A program made the position numbers and the translations under genes. The notes under the pieces were generated by a model, which saw nothing but the letters and a program-made list of their open reading frames with translations, ran no database searches and was not told where the DNA came from. DNA of 64,000 nucleotides from Spirosoma telluris (GTDB lineage Bacteria; Bacteroidota; Bacteroidia; Cytophagales; Spirosomataceae), in assembly GCA_003259005.1 (NCBI GenBank), contig QLII01000001.1, positions 8,051,001 through 8,115,000 of the forward strand. Direction: 5' to 3'. Below are positions 1-8,185 of this stretch, piece by piece (positions within the stretch are counted from its first letter, which is position 1; every line of letters starts with the position of its first letter).

Positions 1-519
1 TCTATGGTGTTGCCTTTTTAAAGTATCTCCAAATTCAATTAAGTTGTTTACTTTTAGTTTTCGCTTTTGATCAGAATTTTGTGGTTGGCCATCTTTTATA
101 AAGTCAATATCATGCAAGAAGTTTTCTTCTATTTGGTATATAGGTACTTCCTCTGAAAATATGACATGGAAATTTACCCTACTCGTTTTGTCATGTTTAT
201 CTGTAATTAATATATCAAGCCGGAATTCTATATTTGGCAAAATAAGTATTTCATTAATTCTAATAATCTCCTCGTTGGTGAACAAAGATTTCATTTTACT
301 AGGATTACCCAAATAATCTGATTTTATCTTTTTGTATCCTTCTATTGTGAAATAGTCAGTGATGCCAATAGCATATATATTATGTTCAACAGCTTTTTGA
401 AATAATGCTTTTACATATATATCCCAATCAGAGCCAAAACCATTATTAAGCGATGAAAAAGGAGTATGCACATGAAGATCCCATTTTCTCCAGATCGAAC
501 CTACTTCAGAAGAAAGCAT
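1..519 (-). CDS. PHP-domain protein, N-terminal part (TrlF-like), runs off the window
   Basis: This is a 173-codon open frame on the minus strand, starting at ATG 517-519 and still open at the window edge, so only the N-terminus is present. The protein begins with a PHP metal-binding signature: WDLHVHTPFS at residues 13-22 gives the HxH pair (His16, His18), and GITDYF near residue 52 gives the usual Asp. The opening GSIWRKWDLHVHTP resembles TrlF-family proteins, which join an N-terminal PHP phosphoesterase to a large AAA/SMC-like ATPase and are often found in defence islands. That ATPase part would lie outside the window. The stretch is far richer in A and T than the genes after 900, and it lies just downstream of a tRNA-Arg gene, which suggests horizontal transfer. 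The PHP domain is quite sure; the TrlF assignment is a family resemblance. Confidence 0.7.
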   Translation of the reverse strand, partial: MLSSEVGSIWRKWDLHVHTPFSSLNNGFGSDWDIYVKALFQKAVEHNIYAIGITDYFTIEGYKKIKSDYLGNPSKMKSLFTNEEIIRINEILILPNIEFRLDILITDKHDKTSRVNFHVIFSEEVPIYQIEENFLHDIDFIKDGQPQNSDQKRKLKVNNLIEFGDTLKRQHHR

Positions 520-723
520 TTAATTGATTTTTAGGGTGGTGTAGACTTTTAGTCTGGTGACTCTATTTGGGAACTTAAGTATGCTGCTCTAACTAATTAC
601 TTAACAAATGAATACTAATTTTTCATTTCTTAACGAAAGTTGACTTTACTTAAGATGACAAGCTCTTTAACAAGTGATTCAGTTATTATTGATTTAGGTC
701 ATATTTTAGGTAACAATAAAAGC
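520..723. other. AT-rich spacer between PHP gene and tRNA-Arg
   Basis: No coding region is visible here. The strong A+T bias matches the PHP gene and not the genes after 900, so this may be the edge of a transferred segment whose other end lies outside the window. Confidence 0.5.
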
Positions 724-758
724 AAAATCCCTCAAAATACGTGATTTTGAGGGATTTT
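724..758. terminator. Hairpin terminator downstream of tRNA-Arg
   Basis: The arms 724-738 and 744-758 pair almost perfectly (AAAATCCCTCAAAAT against its complement), and T-rich tracts follow on both strands. It lies 12 bases beyond the 3' end of the minus-strand tRNA-Arg and probably ends that transcript. Confidence 0.65.
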
Positions 759-769
759 TTGACTTTTCG

Positions 770-843
770 TGCACTCGTAGGGATTCGAACCCCAAACCTC
801 CTGATCCGTAGTCAGGTGCTCTATCCAATTGAGCTACGAATGC
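770..843 (-). tRNA. tRNA-Arg (anticodon ACG)
   Basis: Read on the minus strand, a full cloverleaf is visible. The 7-bp acceptor stem is GCATTCG with CGAGTGC (one G-T pair). The D arm is followed by the anticodon stem CCTGA/TCAGG around the loop CTACGGA, giving anticodon ACG. The T arm contains GGTTCGAATCC. The discriminator base is A and no CCA is encoded. The gene is 74 bases long. It separates an AT-rich segment (1-723) from ordinary chromosome, so its 3' end is a plausible integration site. Confidence 0.95.
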
Positions 844-909
844 ATTGCTATGAAGCATTTCCCGTTGATTGGGAGTGCAAAAGTAGGGATAAAAAACAGG
901 CTTGTCAAC

Positions 910-1707
910 CTATTTCCCTGAAAAATTTGCTTTTCGCTTCATCAGAAAGGCACCTATGCCCTCTATCGTATCCGCAGAACGGCCTAGTATGTCCTGATTA
1001 TCAGCTTCCTGGTCGAGCTGGTGATCGAGGTCAGAATACAAAGATTGATTCAATACTTTTTTCATTGCTCCAATGGCAAGGGTAGGGGCTACCGCGTAGT
1101 AAGCCACGATTTCGTCCACAGTCGTGTCTAACTCAGCAGTTGGGACGGATCTACTTACTAATCCTAACCGGGCAGCTTCGGGGCCATATACCCGCCGACC
1201 TGTGCTGCATAGGTCGAACGCTCGTTGCGGCCCAATAAGCCGGGGAAGGAAAAAGGTCGACCCAGCATCGGGCATGAGGCCAATGTTGACAAAAATCTGA
1301 CTGAAATACGCTTCATCAGCACAAACAACTACATCACAAGCCAGGGCTAATGAACAACCTGCACCAGCGGCTACTCCATTGACACGGCCAATTACAGGCT
1401 TAGGTAGATTTCGAATGGCCCGAATCATTGGATGGTAGGTAGTGCGCAGAGAATCGCCCAGGGCAAGTTGACCACCTGAGGCTACTGCATTGGCAACCCC
1501 TTCTTTCAGATCAGCTCCAGACGAAAAGGCTTTATCTCCTGCACCCGTAAGTACAACCACCCGCACTTGTTCATCGGCGCCAGCGGCTTCAATGGCTGCT
1601 GTGATGTCACGAATCAGCCCTGGACTTAGGGCATTATAGACCTGTGGCCGATTAAGCGTAATTCGACAAACCGAATTTGTGACGTCGTAAAGAAGATTTT
1701 CGTACAT
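910..1707 (-). CDS. Enoyl-CoA hydratase/isomerase family protein (PaaG-like)
   Basis: This 265-aa protein is a full-length crotonase-fold enzyme. The CoA-binding/oxyanion segment GDKAFSSGADLKEG lies near residues 57-70, and the second oxyanion stretch NGVAAGAGCSLALACD near 110-125. The motif IGLMPDAGSTFFLPRLIG, near 142-159, is typical of the PaaG branch, where the Asp in PDAG is the isomerase acid/base and the glutamates of ordinary hydratases are missing. The likely substrate is an unsaturated acyl-CoA from fatty-acid or aromatic-acid breakdown; PaaG itself isomerises ring-epoxide phenylacetyl-CoA. No other paa genes are near, so the exact substrate stays open. It is a single gene, convergent to nothing on the plus strand. 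Confidence 0.85.
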   Translation of the reverse strand: MYENLLYDVTNSVCRITLNRPQVYNALSPGLIRDITAAIEAAGADEQVRVVVLTGAGDKAFSSGADLKEGVANAVASGGQLALGDSLRTTYHPMIRAIRNLPKPVIGRVNGVAAGAGCSLALACDVVVCADEAYFSQIFVNIGLMPDAGSTFFLPRLIGPQRAFDLCSTGRRVYGPEAARLGLVSRSVPTAELDTTVDEIVAYYAVAPTLAIGAMKKVLNQSLYSDLDHQLDQEADNQDILGRSADTIEGIGAFLMKRKANFSGK

Positions 1708-1727
1708 GTTTTTTTGTTTAAACCCAA

Positions 1728-1790
1728 AGGCACAAGGAATACAGAGTATAATAGAAAAATAAACATGGTATCTCTGTGTTCTTTGTGCCT
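1728..1790. repeat. Intergenic inverted repeat
   Basis: The arms 1728-1746 and 1772-1790 are near-perfect 19-bp complements (AGGCACAAGGAATACAGAG against CTCTGTGTTCTTTGTGCCT). A related sequence, TGTGTTCTTTGTGACTCTGTG, appears at 8961-8981. The repeat sits between the 5' end of the hydratase gene and the 3' end of the PAP2-like gene. Confidence 0.7.
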
Positions 1791-1823
1791 CTATGTTTAC
1801 TTAATATTATACCAGCCAGAATA

Positions 1824-2462
1824 TTATACCAGCCAGACCACAGTAAACAAGCTCACAATTAATCCCAAAGCCAGACCGGCCCCAATCTGGGCGGGTGTAT
1901 GCGCATTAAGTTGTAGCCGCGCGCTACCTACCAAACCTGTTAATAGCACCAGCAAAAGCAGGGGGAAAAACAAGTCGGGCAGGCTGAATTTGAGCATGAT
2001 ACTTGCAATGATACCAACAACACCGCCAATGCCAACGCTATGAGCACTAATCTGCCAGGATAAGCTAATCAGGCCAACCAGTAGAATGGATACAGCCGTG
2101 CTCCCAAGGAGAATACCAATTTCGGGGGCAACGGTCGACACAAGCTGCATTCGGAATGTGAATAAATAAGCCAGAAACATATACACACAGGCTGTCAGAA
2201 AATACGGTAAACGGCGATCAGCTAAGGTGGTTAATTGCAGACTCTGGACATAACCGCTCCGAAAGAGGTAATAAATCAGTAGAGAAGGCACCGCGAACGT
2301 GCCGACAAAAAGCAGCACCAGCAAGCTAAGTCGTAGTGAACTGGAAAAAGCATCCATACCCAGAACACTGGGCACCTGAAATAGCAAAATACCGAACAAC
2401 AGTGTCGGCATGAGCAGCGGATGGAAAACGACCGAAAGAAAACGGGCAAGGCGTATACTCAA
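1824..2462 (-). CDS. PAP2-like integral membrane protein
   Basis: This 212-aa protein is almost wholly hydrophobic, with about six membrane segments. Near residue 140 SAHSVGIGG resembles the second PAP2 phosphatase motif (SGH-type). Near 180, SARLQLNAHTPAQIGAGLALG resembles the third (SR...H...D), although the usual Asp after the His is replaced. A lipid phosphatase-like or structural role in the inner membrane is possible, but the altered motifs make activity uncertain. The start at 2460-2462 gives a good N-terminal amphipathic/membrane segment. It is separated from rpoN by an inverted repeat. Confidence 0.65.
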   Translation of the reverse strand: MSIRLARFLSVVFHPLLMPTLLFGILLFQVPSVLGMDAFSSSLRLSLLVLLFVGTFAVPSLLIYYLFRSGYVQSLQLTTLADRRLPYFLTACVYMFLAYLFTFRMQLVSTVAPEIGILLGSTAVSILLVGLISLSWQISAHSVGIGGVVGIIASIMLKFSLPDLFFPLLLLVLLTGLVGSARLQLNAHTPAQIGAGLALGLIVSLFTVVWLV

Positions 2463-2476
2463 TGGAAAAGAAATTA

Positions 2477-2546
2477 GTGAAGTAGGTGTAGTGAGTTTCG
2501 TGCAAAAATATCAATAATCCTGCTTGACTCACTACACTTACTACAC
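2477..2546. repeat. Inverted repeat between PAP2-like gene and rpoN
   Basis: GTGAAGTAGGTGTAGTGAGT at 2477-2496 pairs with ACTCACTACACTTACTACAC at 2527-2546 with two mismatches. It lies just upstream of the PAP2-like start and downstream of the rpoN stop on the minus strand, so it could act as a read-through terminator or mRNA end stabiliser. Confidence 0.6.
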
Positions 2547-2554
2547 AACTCCAC

Positions 2555-4000
2555 TTACAATTGTTTCCTCAGCCTGGCCACAGGAATATTAAGTTGTTCC
2601 CGGTATTTGGCAACCGTTCGGCGAGCAATATTGTAACCCCGATCGTTCAGAATTTTTTCGAGCTTGTCGTCTGAGAGGGGATGGAGCTTGGGTTCTGCAT
2701 CGATCAAATCTTTTAGTATATTTTTTACCTCCCGACTGCTGACATCTTCGCCCGTGTCGGTCGAAATACCTTCCGAGAAGAAATACTTAAGCGGATAGAT
2801 GCCAAACTCCGTTTGTACGGCTTTGCTGTTGGCTACCCGCGAGACCGTCGAAACGTCCATATCAATCAGAGTTGCAATATCTTTCAGGATCATCGGCCGA
2901 AGCCGGGACTCATCGCCATTTAGAAAGAAGTCATACTGGAAGCGGACGATGGCATTCATCGTTCGCAGTAGTGTTTGCTGACGCTGCTTGATGGCGTCGA
3001 TAAACCACTTAGCAGCATCTAGTTTCTGCTTGACAAACGAGACCGTTTCTTTTAAGTTTTTGTTCTGTTTTTTGCTCTTGTCGTAGGTATCGAGCATATC
3101 CGCAAACGAACGGCTTATGCGTAGCTCAGGCGCATTTTTTGAGTTTAGCGACAATTCAAGTTTGCCCCCGCTATTGGTCAGAATGAAATCGGGAACCAGG
3201 TATTGGGCCGTGCCGGATTCGCCTTCAACCGAACCCGGTTTAGGGTTCAGTTTGATAATAATATCAATGACCTTTTTGAGTGAATCGTCGCTGATATTCA
3301 ATCGTCGCTGAATTTTGTCGTAATGCTTCTTGGAGAATTCATCGAAGAATTCATCAATAATTCGAATAGCCAACAGGTTATACGGGTCGGATGAGTCTTT
3401 GCGCTGGAGTTGCAGGATCAGGCATTCCTGAAGGGTGCGTGCGCCAATACCCGGTGGATCGAACGACTGGATTTTGTGCAGAATACTTTCAATTTCTTCC
3501 GTATCCGTAAACACATTCTGCGCAAAGGCGAGATCATTCACGATGGCTTGTAGGGACCGGCGGATGTAGCCATCTGTTTCAATACTGCCAATAAGTTGCA
3601 AGCCAACAATACGTTGCTGCTCAGTCAGATTCAGGTAGCCAAATTGTTGGAGAAGTGAGTCGGTCAGGCTTGAACTAGTTGCCAGAGGCATATCCCGCTC
3701 TTCTTCGGTATAATTGCCATCGCCCTGCATTTTGTACCCGCCATAGTCTTCGTCTTTGATGTAGCTATCAATGTCCAGATCGTCGTCACGCTCCTTATAG
3801 TCATCAGCATCATCGTATGAGTCATCGTCTTTTTGCTCATACTCTTCATCCATGCCCTCTTCTAACGCCGGATTTATTTCCAGTTCTTCTTCAATTCTTG
3901 TGTCTAATTCAGCGGTAGGAATCTGTAGCAGCTTAATAAACTGGATCTGCTGCGGAGATAACTTCTGCTGAAGGGATTGGGATAGGCTTAACTTCTGCAT
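2555..4000 (-). CDS. rpoN: RNA polymerase sigma-54 factor
   Basis: This 481-aa protein shows the complete sigma-54 architecture. Region I, the activator-interacting domain, is glutamine- and leucine-rich over residues 1-50 (LSQSLQQKLSPQQIQFIKLL). An acidic linker follows at about 50-105, rich in Asp and Glu. The core-binding domain spans about 115-310. The C-terminal DNA-binding part has the helix-turn-helix DIATLIDMDVSTVSRVANSK and the invariant RpoN box ARRTVAKYRE about 15 residues from the end. It directs core polymerase to -24/-12 promoters that need AAA+ activators. No such activator is encoded in the window. Confidence 0.97.
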   Translation of the reverse strand: MQKLSLSQSLQQKLSPQQIQFIKLLQIPTAELDTRIEEELEINPALEEGMDEEYEQKDDDSYDDADDYKERDDDLDIDSYIKDEDYGGYKMQGDGNYTEEERDMPLATSSSLTDSLLQQFGYLNLTEQQRIVGLQLIGSIETDGYIRRSLQAIVNDLAFAQNVFTDTEEIESILHKIQSFDPPGIGARTLQECLILQLQRKDSSDPYNLLAIRIIDEFFDEFSKKHYDKIQRRLNISDDSLKKVIDIIIKLNPKPGSVEGESGTAQYLVPDFILTNSGGKLELSLNSKNAPELRISRSFADMLDTYDKSKKQNKNLKETVSFVKQKLDAAKWFIDAIKQRQQTLLRTMNAIVRFQYDFFLNGDESRLRPMILKDIATLIDMDVSTVSRVANSKAVQTEFGIYPLKYFFSEGISTDTGEDVSSREVKNILKDLIDAEPKLHPLSDDKLEKILNDRGYNIARRTVAKYREQLNIPVARLRKQL

Positions 4001-4140
4001 GGTGGTGCTATAAGCGGTAAAATGTATCCGTTATGTTGAGCGGTTAAGTTGGGTGTAAAACTGCCCCTCACAATTATCAGACCAAAATAGTTAGTTTTTT
4101 GTTTTTGCCAGGATAAATTTTCTGTGCGGTTTGGACATAC

Positions 4141-4148
4141 TACCTTCG
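4141..4148 (+). promoter_or_regulatory. -7-like element upstream of pncB
   Basis: TACCTTCG matches the Bacteroidota -7 consensus TAnnTTTG except at one position and ends 5 bases before ATG 4154. No good -33 element is visible. If used, the transcript would have almost no leader, and the in-frame ATG at 4124 would lie upstream of transcription. Confidence 0.35.
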
Positions 4149-4153
4149 CATTT

Positions 4154-5644
4154 ATGACGAACAAGCTTTACGATACCTCGCTGAGTCTGCTGACAGACCT
4201 CTATCAGGTGACAATGGCCTATGGCTACTGGAAATCGGAAACGGCTGAGAAAGAGGCCGTTTTTAATCTGTATTTCCGAAAGAATCCGTTCAATGGAGGC
4301 TTTACGATAGCCTGTGGACTGGCCAATGTAGTTGGTTACATTAATAACTTCGGTTTCTCGAAAAAAGATTTGCGATACCTCCGAACCCTAACCGGCCATG
4401 ACAAAAAGCCATTGTTCGAAGAAGCTTTTCTGGATTATCTCGCCAATCTGAAGCTTAGCTGTAGTGTTGAGGCTATCCCCGAAGGGACCGTTGTATTTCC
4501 CAATGAGCCTTTAGTACGGGTGCGAGGCCCCATTTTACAGTGCCAATTGCTCGAAACACCGCTCCTGAATCTCATTAATTTTGAGTCGCTGATTGCCACG
4601 AAAGCGGCTCGATTACGCCTGGTGGCCGATACCGATCAACTCCTGGAGTTTGGCTTACGCCGGGCGCAAGGTGTCGATGGAGGCATGACTGCCAGCCGGG
4701 CGGCCTACATTGGCGGCTGCGATGCTACGTCGAATGTACTGGCGGGTAAACTCTACGACATTCCTGTTCGGGGAACACACGCTCACAGTTGGGTCATGTC
4801 GTTCGATGATGAACTACAGGCGTTTGATACCTATGCTCAGGTAATGCCCAATAATGTGACGTTGCTGGTAGATACCTACGATACCTTACAGGGAGTTCGG
4901 CATGCCATCGAAACGGGGCGAAAGCTGGAAGCGCATGGGCACAAACTCGCGGGTATCCGGCTCGATTCGGGTGATTTAGCGTACTTGAGTATTGAGGCCC
5001 GGAAATTGCTGGATGAAGCTGGTTTTCAGGATACCGCTATTGTTGCCAGTAACGATCTTGACGAGACAATTATCAACAGTTTGAAACAACAGGGAGCCAA
5101 AATAACTATCTGGGGTGTAGGTACGAAACTCGTTACTGCCTTCGATCAGCCTGCCCTCGGTGGCGTTTATAAACTGGCCGCGCTTCAGAATGAATCCGGT
5201 ATGGATGGAGCGGAAAAATGGTCCTATAAGATGAAACTTTCTGAACAGGCCATTAAAATTTCAACCCCAGGTATTCAGCAGGTGCGTCGGTTTCGGGACG
5301 AACGGGGCTTTCTGGCCGATATGATCTACAATACAGAAGAGATGAATGGATCGGATCGACCCTCTACCATGATTGACCCAATGGATTTCACCAAACGCCG
5401 TCGCTTTGATGCGAATCAACTTTATGAAGACTTACTGGTGCCTGTTTTTCAGGAGGGCAAGTGCGTTTACAGCCTTCCCGATATTCATGCCGTACGGGCG
5501 CGTGTACAAACGCAACTCGCAGGTCTGCATCCGGGTGTGAAGCGGTTCGTGAATCCGCATACGTACCCGGTTGGTCTGGAGAAGAGCCTGCATGAGTTGA
5601 AAACGAACTTGATCCTTAAATTGCGGGAAGCTGCTTCCCAGTAG
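4154..5644 (+). CDS. pncB: Nicotinate phosphoribosyltransferase
   Basis: The enzyme joins nicotinate to PRPP, with ATP hydrolysis, to make nicotinate mononucleotide in NAD salvage. The protein of about 496 aa carries N-terminal LTDLYQVTMAYGYWK, then RRAQGVDGGMTASRAAYIGG and GTHAHSWVMSF, which form the nicotinate and PRPP site, and IRLDSGDLAYLS and GVGTKLVTAFDQPALGGVYK further on. The length suits the long PncB type. I place the start at ATG 4154 and not at 4124, because MTNKLYDTSLSLLTDLYQ aligns with the family and a promoter-like element lies between the two. It is transcribed away from rpoN and stands alone. Confidence 0.93.
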   Translation: MTNKLYDTSLSLLTDLYQVTMAYGYWKSETAEKEAVFNLYFRKNPFNGGFTIACGLANVVGYINNFGFSKKDLRYLRTLTGHDKKPLFEEAFLDYLANLKLSCSVEAIPEGTVVFPNEPLVRVRGPILQCQLLETPLLNLINFESLIATKAARLRLVADTDQLLEFGLRRAQGVDGGMTASRAAYIGGCDATSNVLAGKLYDIPVRGTHAHSWVMSFDDELQAFDTYAQVMPNNVTLLVDTYDTLQGVRHAIETGRKLEAHGHKLAGIRLDSGDLAYLSIEARKLLDEAGFQDTAIVASNDLDETIINSLKQQGAKITIWGVGTKLVTAFDQPALGGVYKLAALQNESGMDGAEKWSYKMKLSEQAIKISTPGIQQVRRFRDERGFLADMIYNTEEMNGSDRPSTMIDPMDFTKRRRFDANQLYEDLLVPVFQEGKCVYSLPDIHAVRARVQTQLAGLHPGVKRFVNPHTYPVGLEKSLHELKTNLILKLREAASQ

Positions 5645-5797
5645 TTTCTTCATTAGGTCCTGGTCTGTTAATGGAATTACTGCGGGTGGCAATGAACTTT
5701 CTTTTTTTCTTAACACGAAACTAACAAAGGGTATATATTTTTTCTGTTGATTTACCAGTCCGCTTCGGCGACCTCTTTTCTCCAGACAACTCGATAC

Positions 5798-6538
5798 ATG
5801 CAACCGATTGAATTAGTGGTATTTGACATGGCCGGCACTACCGTAACCGACCACCACGAGGTAGAACGGTGTTTTGCGGAAGCAGCCGCCGAAACAGGTC
5901 TATTCGTTACTGATGCGCGCATTCTGGCGATGCAGGGTCTCTCTAAACGATATGTTTTTCAAACACTTTGGAAAGAGCAACTGGGGGAGCACAATCCTGA
6001 TATAGAGAGGCAGGTAGATGTTTCCTATGCCTGTTTCCAGCGGATTCTCGAAAATCATTACCTAACACAAGGTGCAACGCCCACCGAAGGTTGTCTGGAT
6101 ACGTTTGCCTACCTCTATGAACGGGGAATTGCCATTGCCCTCACAACAGGATTTTATCGGGTCGTGACTGATATTATTCTGGAAAAACTGGGCTGGCTAA
6201 AAGGGCTTGATAGTCGGCGTGTAGGCACACCCGAAAGCCTGATCCAGGTATCGATTGCCAGCGATGAAGTTGAACGGGGGCGGCCTTATCCATACATGAT
6301 TGAGCGAGCGATGCACTTGCTGGGGGTCACTAACCCCAAAGCGGTCATTAACATTGGCGACACACCATCTGACTTGCTGTCCGGACGAGCCGCTGGGGTA
6401 GCAATCAACCTGGGTATCACGAATGGAACCCACTCCCGCGAGCAGCTGGAGGCATATCCCCACGATTTATTGTTAAATTCATTACGTGATTTACCCGCTC
6501 TGTTAGACGCTCGCGAAGTAACAGCAGTTAATGGATAA
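5798..6538 (+). CDS. Phosphonatase-like HAD hydrolase (PhnX-like)
   Basis: This 246-aa protein is a HAD hydrolase of the phosphonatase-like clade. The first motif is FDMAGTT (Asp10), the DxAGT form that marks phosphonoacetaldehyde hydrolase and its nearest relatives. The cap carries GLSKRYVF (Lys50), at the place where PhnX forms its Schiff base with the aldehyde. The later basic residue is the Arg of ERGRPYPYMI, as in this clade, and NIGDTPSDLLSGRAAG is the acidic end motif. The likely reaction is cleavage of the C-P bond of phosphonoacetaldehyde or a close relative. The gene lies 71 bases before an FAD oxidoreductase with which such hydrolases are known to cluster. ATG 5798 is chosen because residues before it are not family-like. 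Confidence 0.85.
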   Translation: MQPIELVVFDMAGTTVTDHHEVERCFAEAAAETGLFVTDARILAMQGLSKRYVFQTLWKEQLGEHNPDIERQVDVSYACFQRILENHYLTQGATPTEGCLDTFAYLYERGIAIALTTGFYRVVTDIILEKLGWLKGLDSRRVGTPESLIQVSIASDEVERGRPYPYMIERAMHLLGVTNPKAVINIGDTPSDLLSGRAAGVAINLGITNGTHSREQLEAYPHDLLLNSLRDLPALLDAREVTAVNG

Positions 6539-6609
6539 TGCCCAATGTATAATGAAAAATGATTGGCTTAAATGCGATTGCCTTCATTATTCATTTTGAA
6601 TGCTCAATT
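6539..6609. repeat. Degenerate AATGGATAATG-type palindrome
   Basis: The gap between the two phosphonate-type genes holds an imperfect inverted repeat made of AATGGATAATG/CATTATTCATT-like units. It belongs with the better copies at 27999-28061 and 49514-49600. Confidence 0.5.
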
Positions 6610-7758
6610 ATGACTTCTTACGATTTGATTGTTGTTGGTGCAGGCGCACTGGGTACATTCCATGCCTATCAGGCTGCTCAGGCCGGACAACGCGTATTAT
6701 TGCTTGAAAAAGATCGCTACCCAGTTGGTGCAACGGTACGGAATTTCGGACAAGTCGTTCCATCTGGACTGACCGGACGATGGTTTGAGTATGGGCGAAG
6801 AAGCCTCGAAATCTACCGGACTATCCAGCGGGAAACCGACCTTAGTGTTCGGGAAAACGGTACGATTTATATTGCATCTGACCCGGACGAATGGACACTG
6901 GTGAATGAACTCCATGACCGTTATCAACGCATTGGTTACCCTAGTGAATTGCTTACGAAAGCGCAGTGCATCGCCAAATACCCATCGTTGCAGTCCAGCT
7001 ATGTGGTAGGGGGCATTTTCTTTGCGCAGGAAATGAGCGTGGAGCCGGAGCAAATGATACACCGGCTGATTGCCTACAGCCAACATAAATACGGAGTCGA
7101 TTATCGGCCCGGTTCGGTTGTCATTGACTGCCAGCCCATGGGTTCGGGAGCTACCGTTACCTTGAGCAATCGGGAGCTTTTTCAGGCAGATCGAGTGCTG
7201 ATTTGCGGTGGTCATGAAGTCAAATTGCTGTTTCCTGAGGTATTGGCAGGAGCGGGTTTGGTGGTTAGCAAACTGCAAATGTTACTGGCTGAACCAGTTC
7301 CAGGCCTGAGCTTGCCAGGTAATATCCTGACTGGCCTGACCATCAGGCGATACGAAGCTTTTCAGGAATGTCCATCCTATGCTACGCTGGCAAATCAACT
7401 TCCTGAACATCTGACTGAACTAAAGAAATGGGGCATTCATATTCTGTTTAAGCAGGCAATAGACGGGTCTATCATTGTGGGTGATTCGCACGAATATGCC
7501 GAGGCAACACAGGCCGAGGATCTGGGGTACCATACTCAGGATTTCATTAACGATCTAATGCTGGCTGAGGCTCGCCGGATTATTACCTTTCCATTAACTA
7601 TCCGAAAAACATGGGCCGGTTTTTACAGCCAGACCAAGGCCGAAGTATTTGAGCATGATGTAGACCCAGCCATCCGAATTATAACCGGCATTGGTGGTAA
7701 AGGCATGAGTTCCAGCGCTGGCTATGCCGAACAGAGCATTCAGCAGTGGTTAGGATAG
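6610..7758 (+). CDS. FAD-dependent oxidoreductase linked to phosphonate breakdown (TIGR03364-like)
   Basis: This 382-aa protein is of the DAO/glycine-oxidase fold. The FAD-binding GAGALG is at residues 10-15, followed by LLLEKDRYPVGATVRNFG, a segment typical of the family that clusters with PhnX-like hydrolases. The C-terminus has GIGGKGMSSSAGYAE, the second flavin loop. By family knowledge such enzymes oxidatively deaminate an aminophosphonate (2-aminoethylphosphonate derivatives, including N-methylated ones) to the phosphono-aldehyde, which the neighbouring hydrolase then splits. ATG 6610 is chosen because the Rossmann motif then begins within ten residues; the upstream in-frame ATG lies inside a repeat. 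Function is inferred from family and neighbourhood. Confidence 0.8.
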   Translation: MTSYDLIVVGAGALGTFHAYQAAQAGQRVLLLEKDRYPVGATVRNFGQVVPSGLTGRWFEYGRRSLEIYRTIQRETDLSVRENGTIYIASDPDEWTLVNELHDRYQRIGYPSELLTKAQCIAKYPSLQSSYVVGGIFFAQEMSVEPEQMIHRLIAYSQHKYGVDYRPGSVVIDCQPMGSGATVTLSNRELFQADRVLICGGHEVKLLFPEVLAGAGLVVSKLQMLLAEPVPGLSLPGNILTGLTIRRYEAFQECPSYATLANQLPEHLTELKKWGIHILFKQAIDGSIIVGDSHEYAEATQAEDLGYHTQDFINDLMLAEARRIITFPLTIRKTWAGFYSQTKAEVFEHDVDPAIRIITGIGGKGMSSSAGYAEQSIQQWLG

Positions 7759-8015
7759 CCCGGTCATTCGACTAAAATGACCTAGTGAGGGCTTACTCAA
7801 TAAACGTAAATTCGGAATTGTAGGTGTCATTTTCAGTGGCTTAAGTGCCGTAGGCACGAGATGTTTGTAGCCTAAAGAGGGGGTGTAGTCCCATAAGGTC
7901 GTAATTCACGTTGTTTTACAAAGTCTTTTCTTTAGCGTTTGTTGCCCAATAAACTAGTAGCTCCAAGTTGAGGCTGACCAATCCGGTCTATTTGGGGAAT
8001 AAAAAGGAAGCCATA
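7759..8015. other. Intergenic stretch with GTGCCGTAGGCAC palindrome
   Basis: No gene is seen. At 7845-7857 there is a short palindrome, GTGCCGTAGGCAC, followed by GAGATGTTTGTAGCC. From memory, similar sequences recur in Bacteroidota genomes, but only one copy is seen here. The stretch leads into the ACTAGT repeat copy at 8016. Confidence 0.35.
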
Positions 8016-8185
8016 ACTAGTGCCTGACCAAACTAGATTGTTTTGATTCTACTAGATTCTTTTGGTGCTATAGTGCTGATTATCAGTGACTATAGAATCA
8101 AAAGAAACTGCCGCGCGGGCGTCGGACACGGTCCGCCGTTGCGGGCCGATGCCGCCCCGAGAAAGTAAATTGGCAAAGCTCTAGC
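8016..8185. repeat. ACTAGT-ended dispersed repeat, copy A (long GC-core form)
   Basis: The copy begins with ACTAGTGCCTGACCAAACTAG at 8016 and ends near TTGGCAAAGCTCTAG at 8184. Inside are AGATTCT-type units and a GC-rich block at about 8110-8163, whose reverse complement is nearly identical to 42792-42842. The right end lies inside the coding frame of the minus-strand beta-barrel gene, so this copy seems to have replaced that gene's 3' end. Confidence 0.8.

Noticed and set aside
741..1085. Plus-strand open frame across tRNA-Arg
   Set aside because: It runs antisense through the tRNA and into the hydratase gene, so it is a by-product.
1714..2043. Plus-strand open frame of 109 codons
   Set aside because: It overlaps the PAP2-like gene on the other strand and begins in an inverted repeat; its translation resembles no protein.
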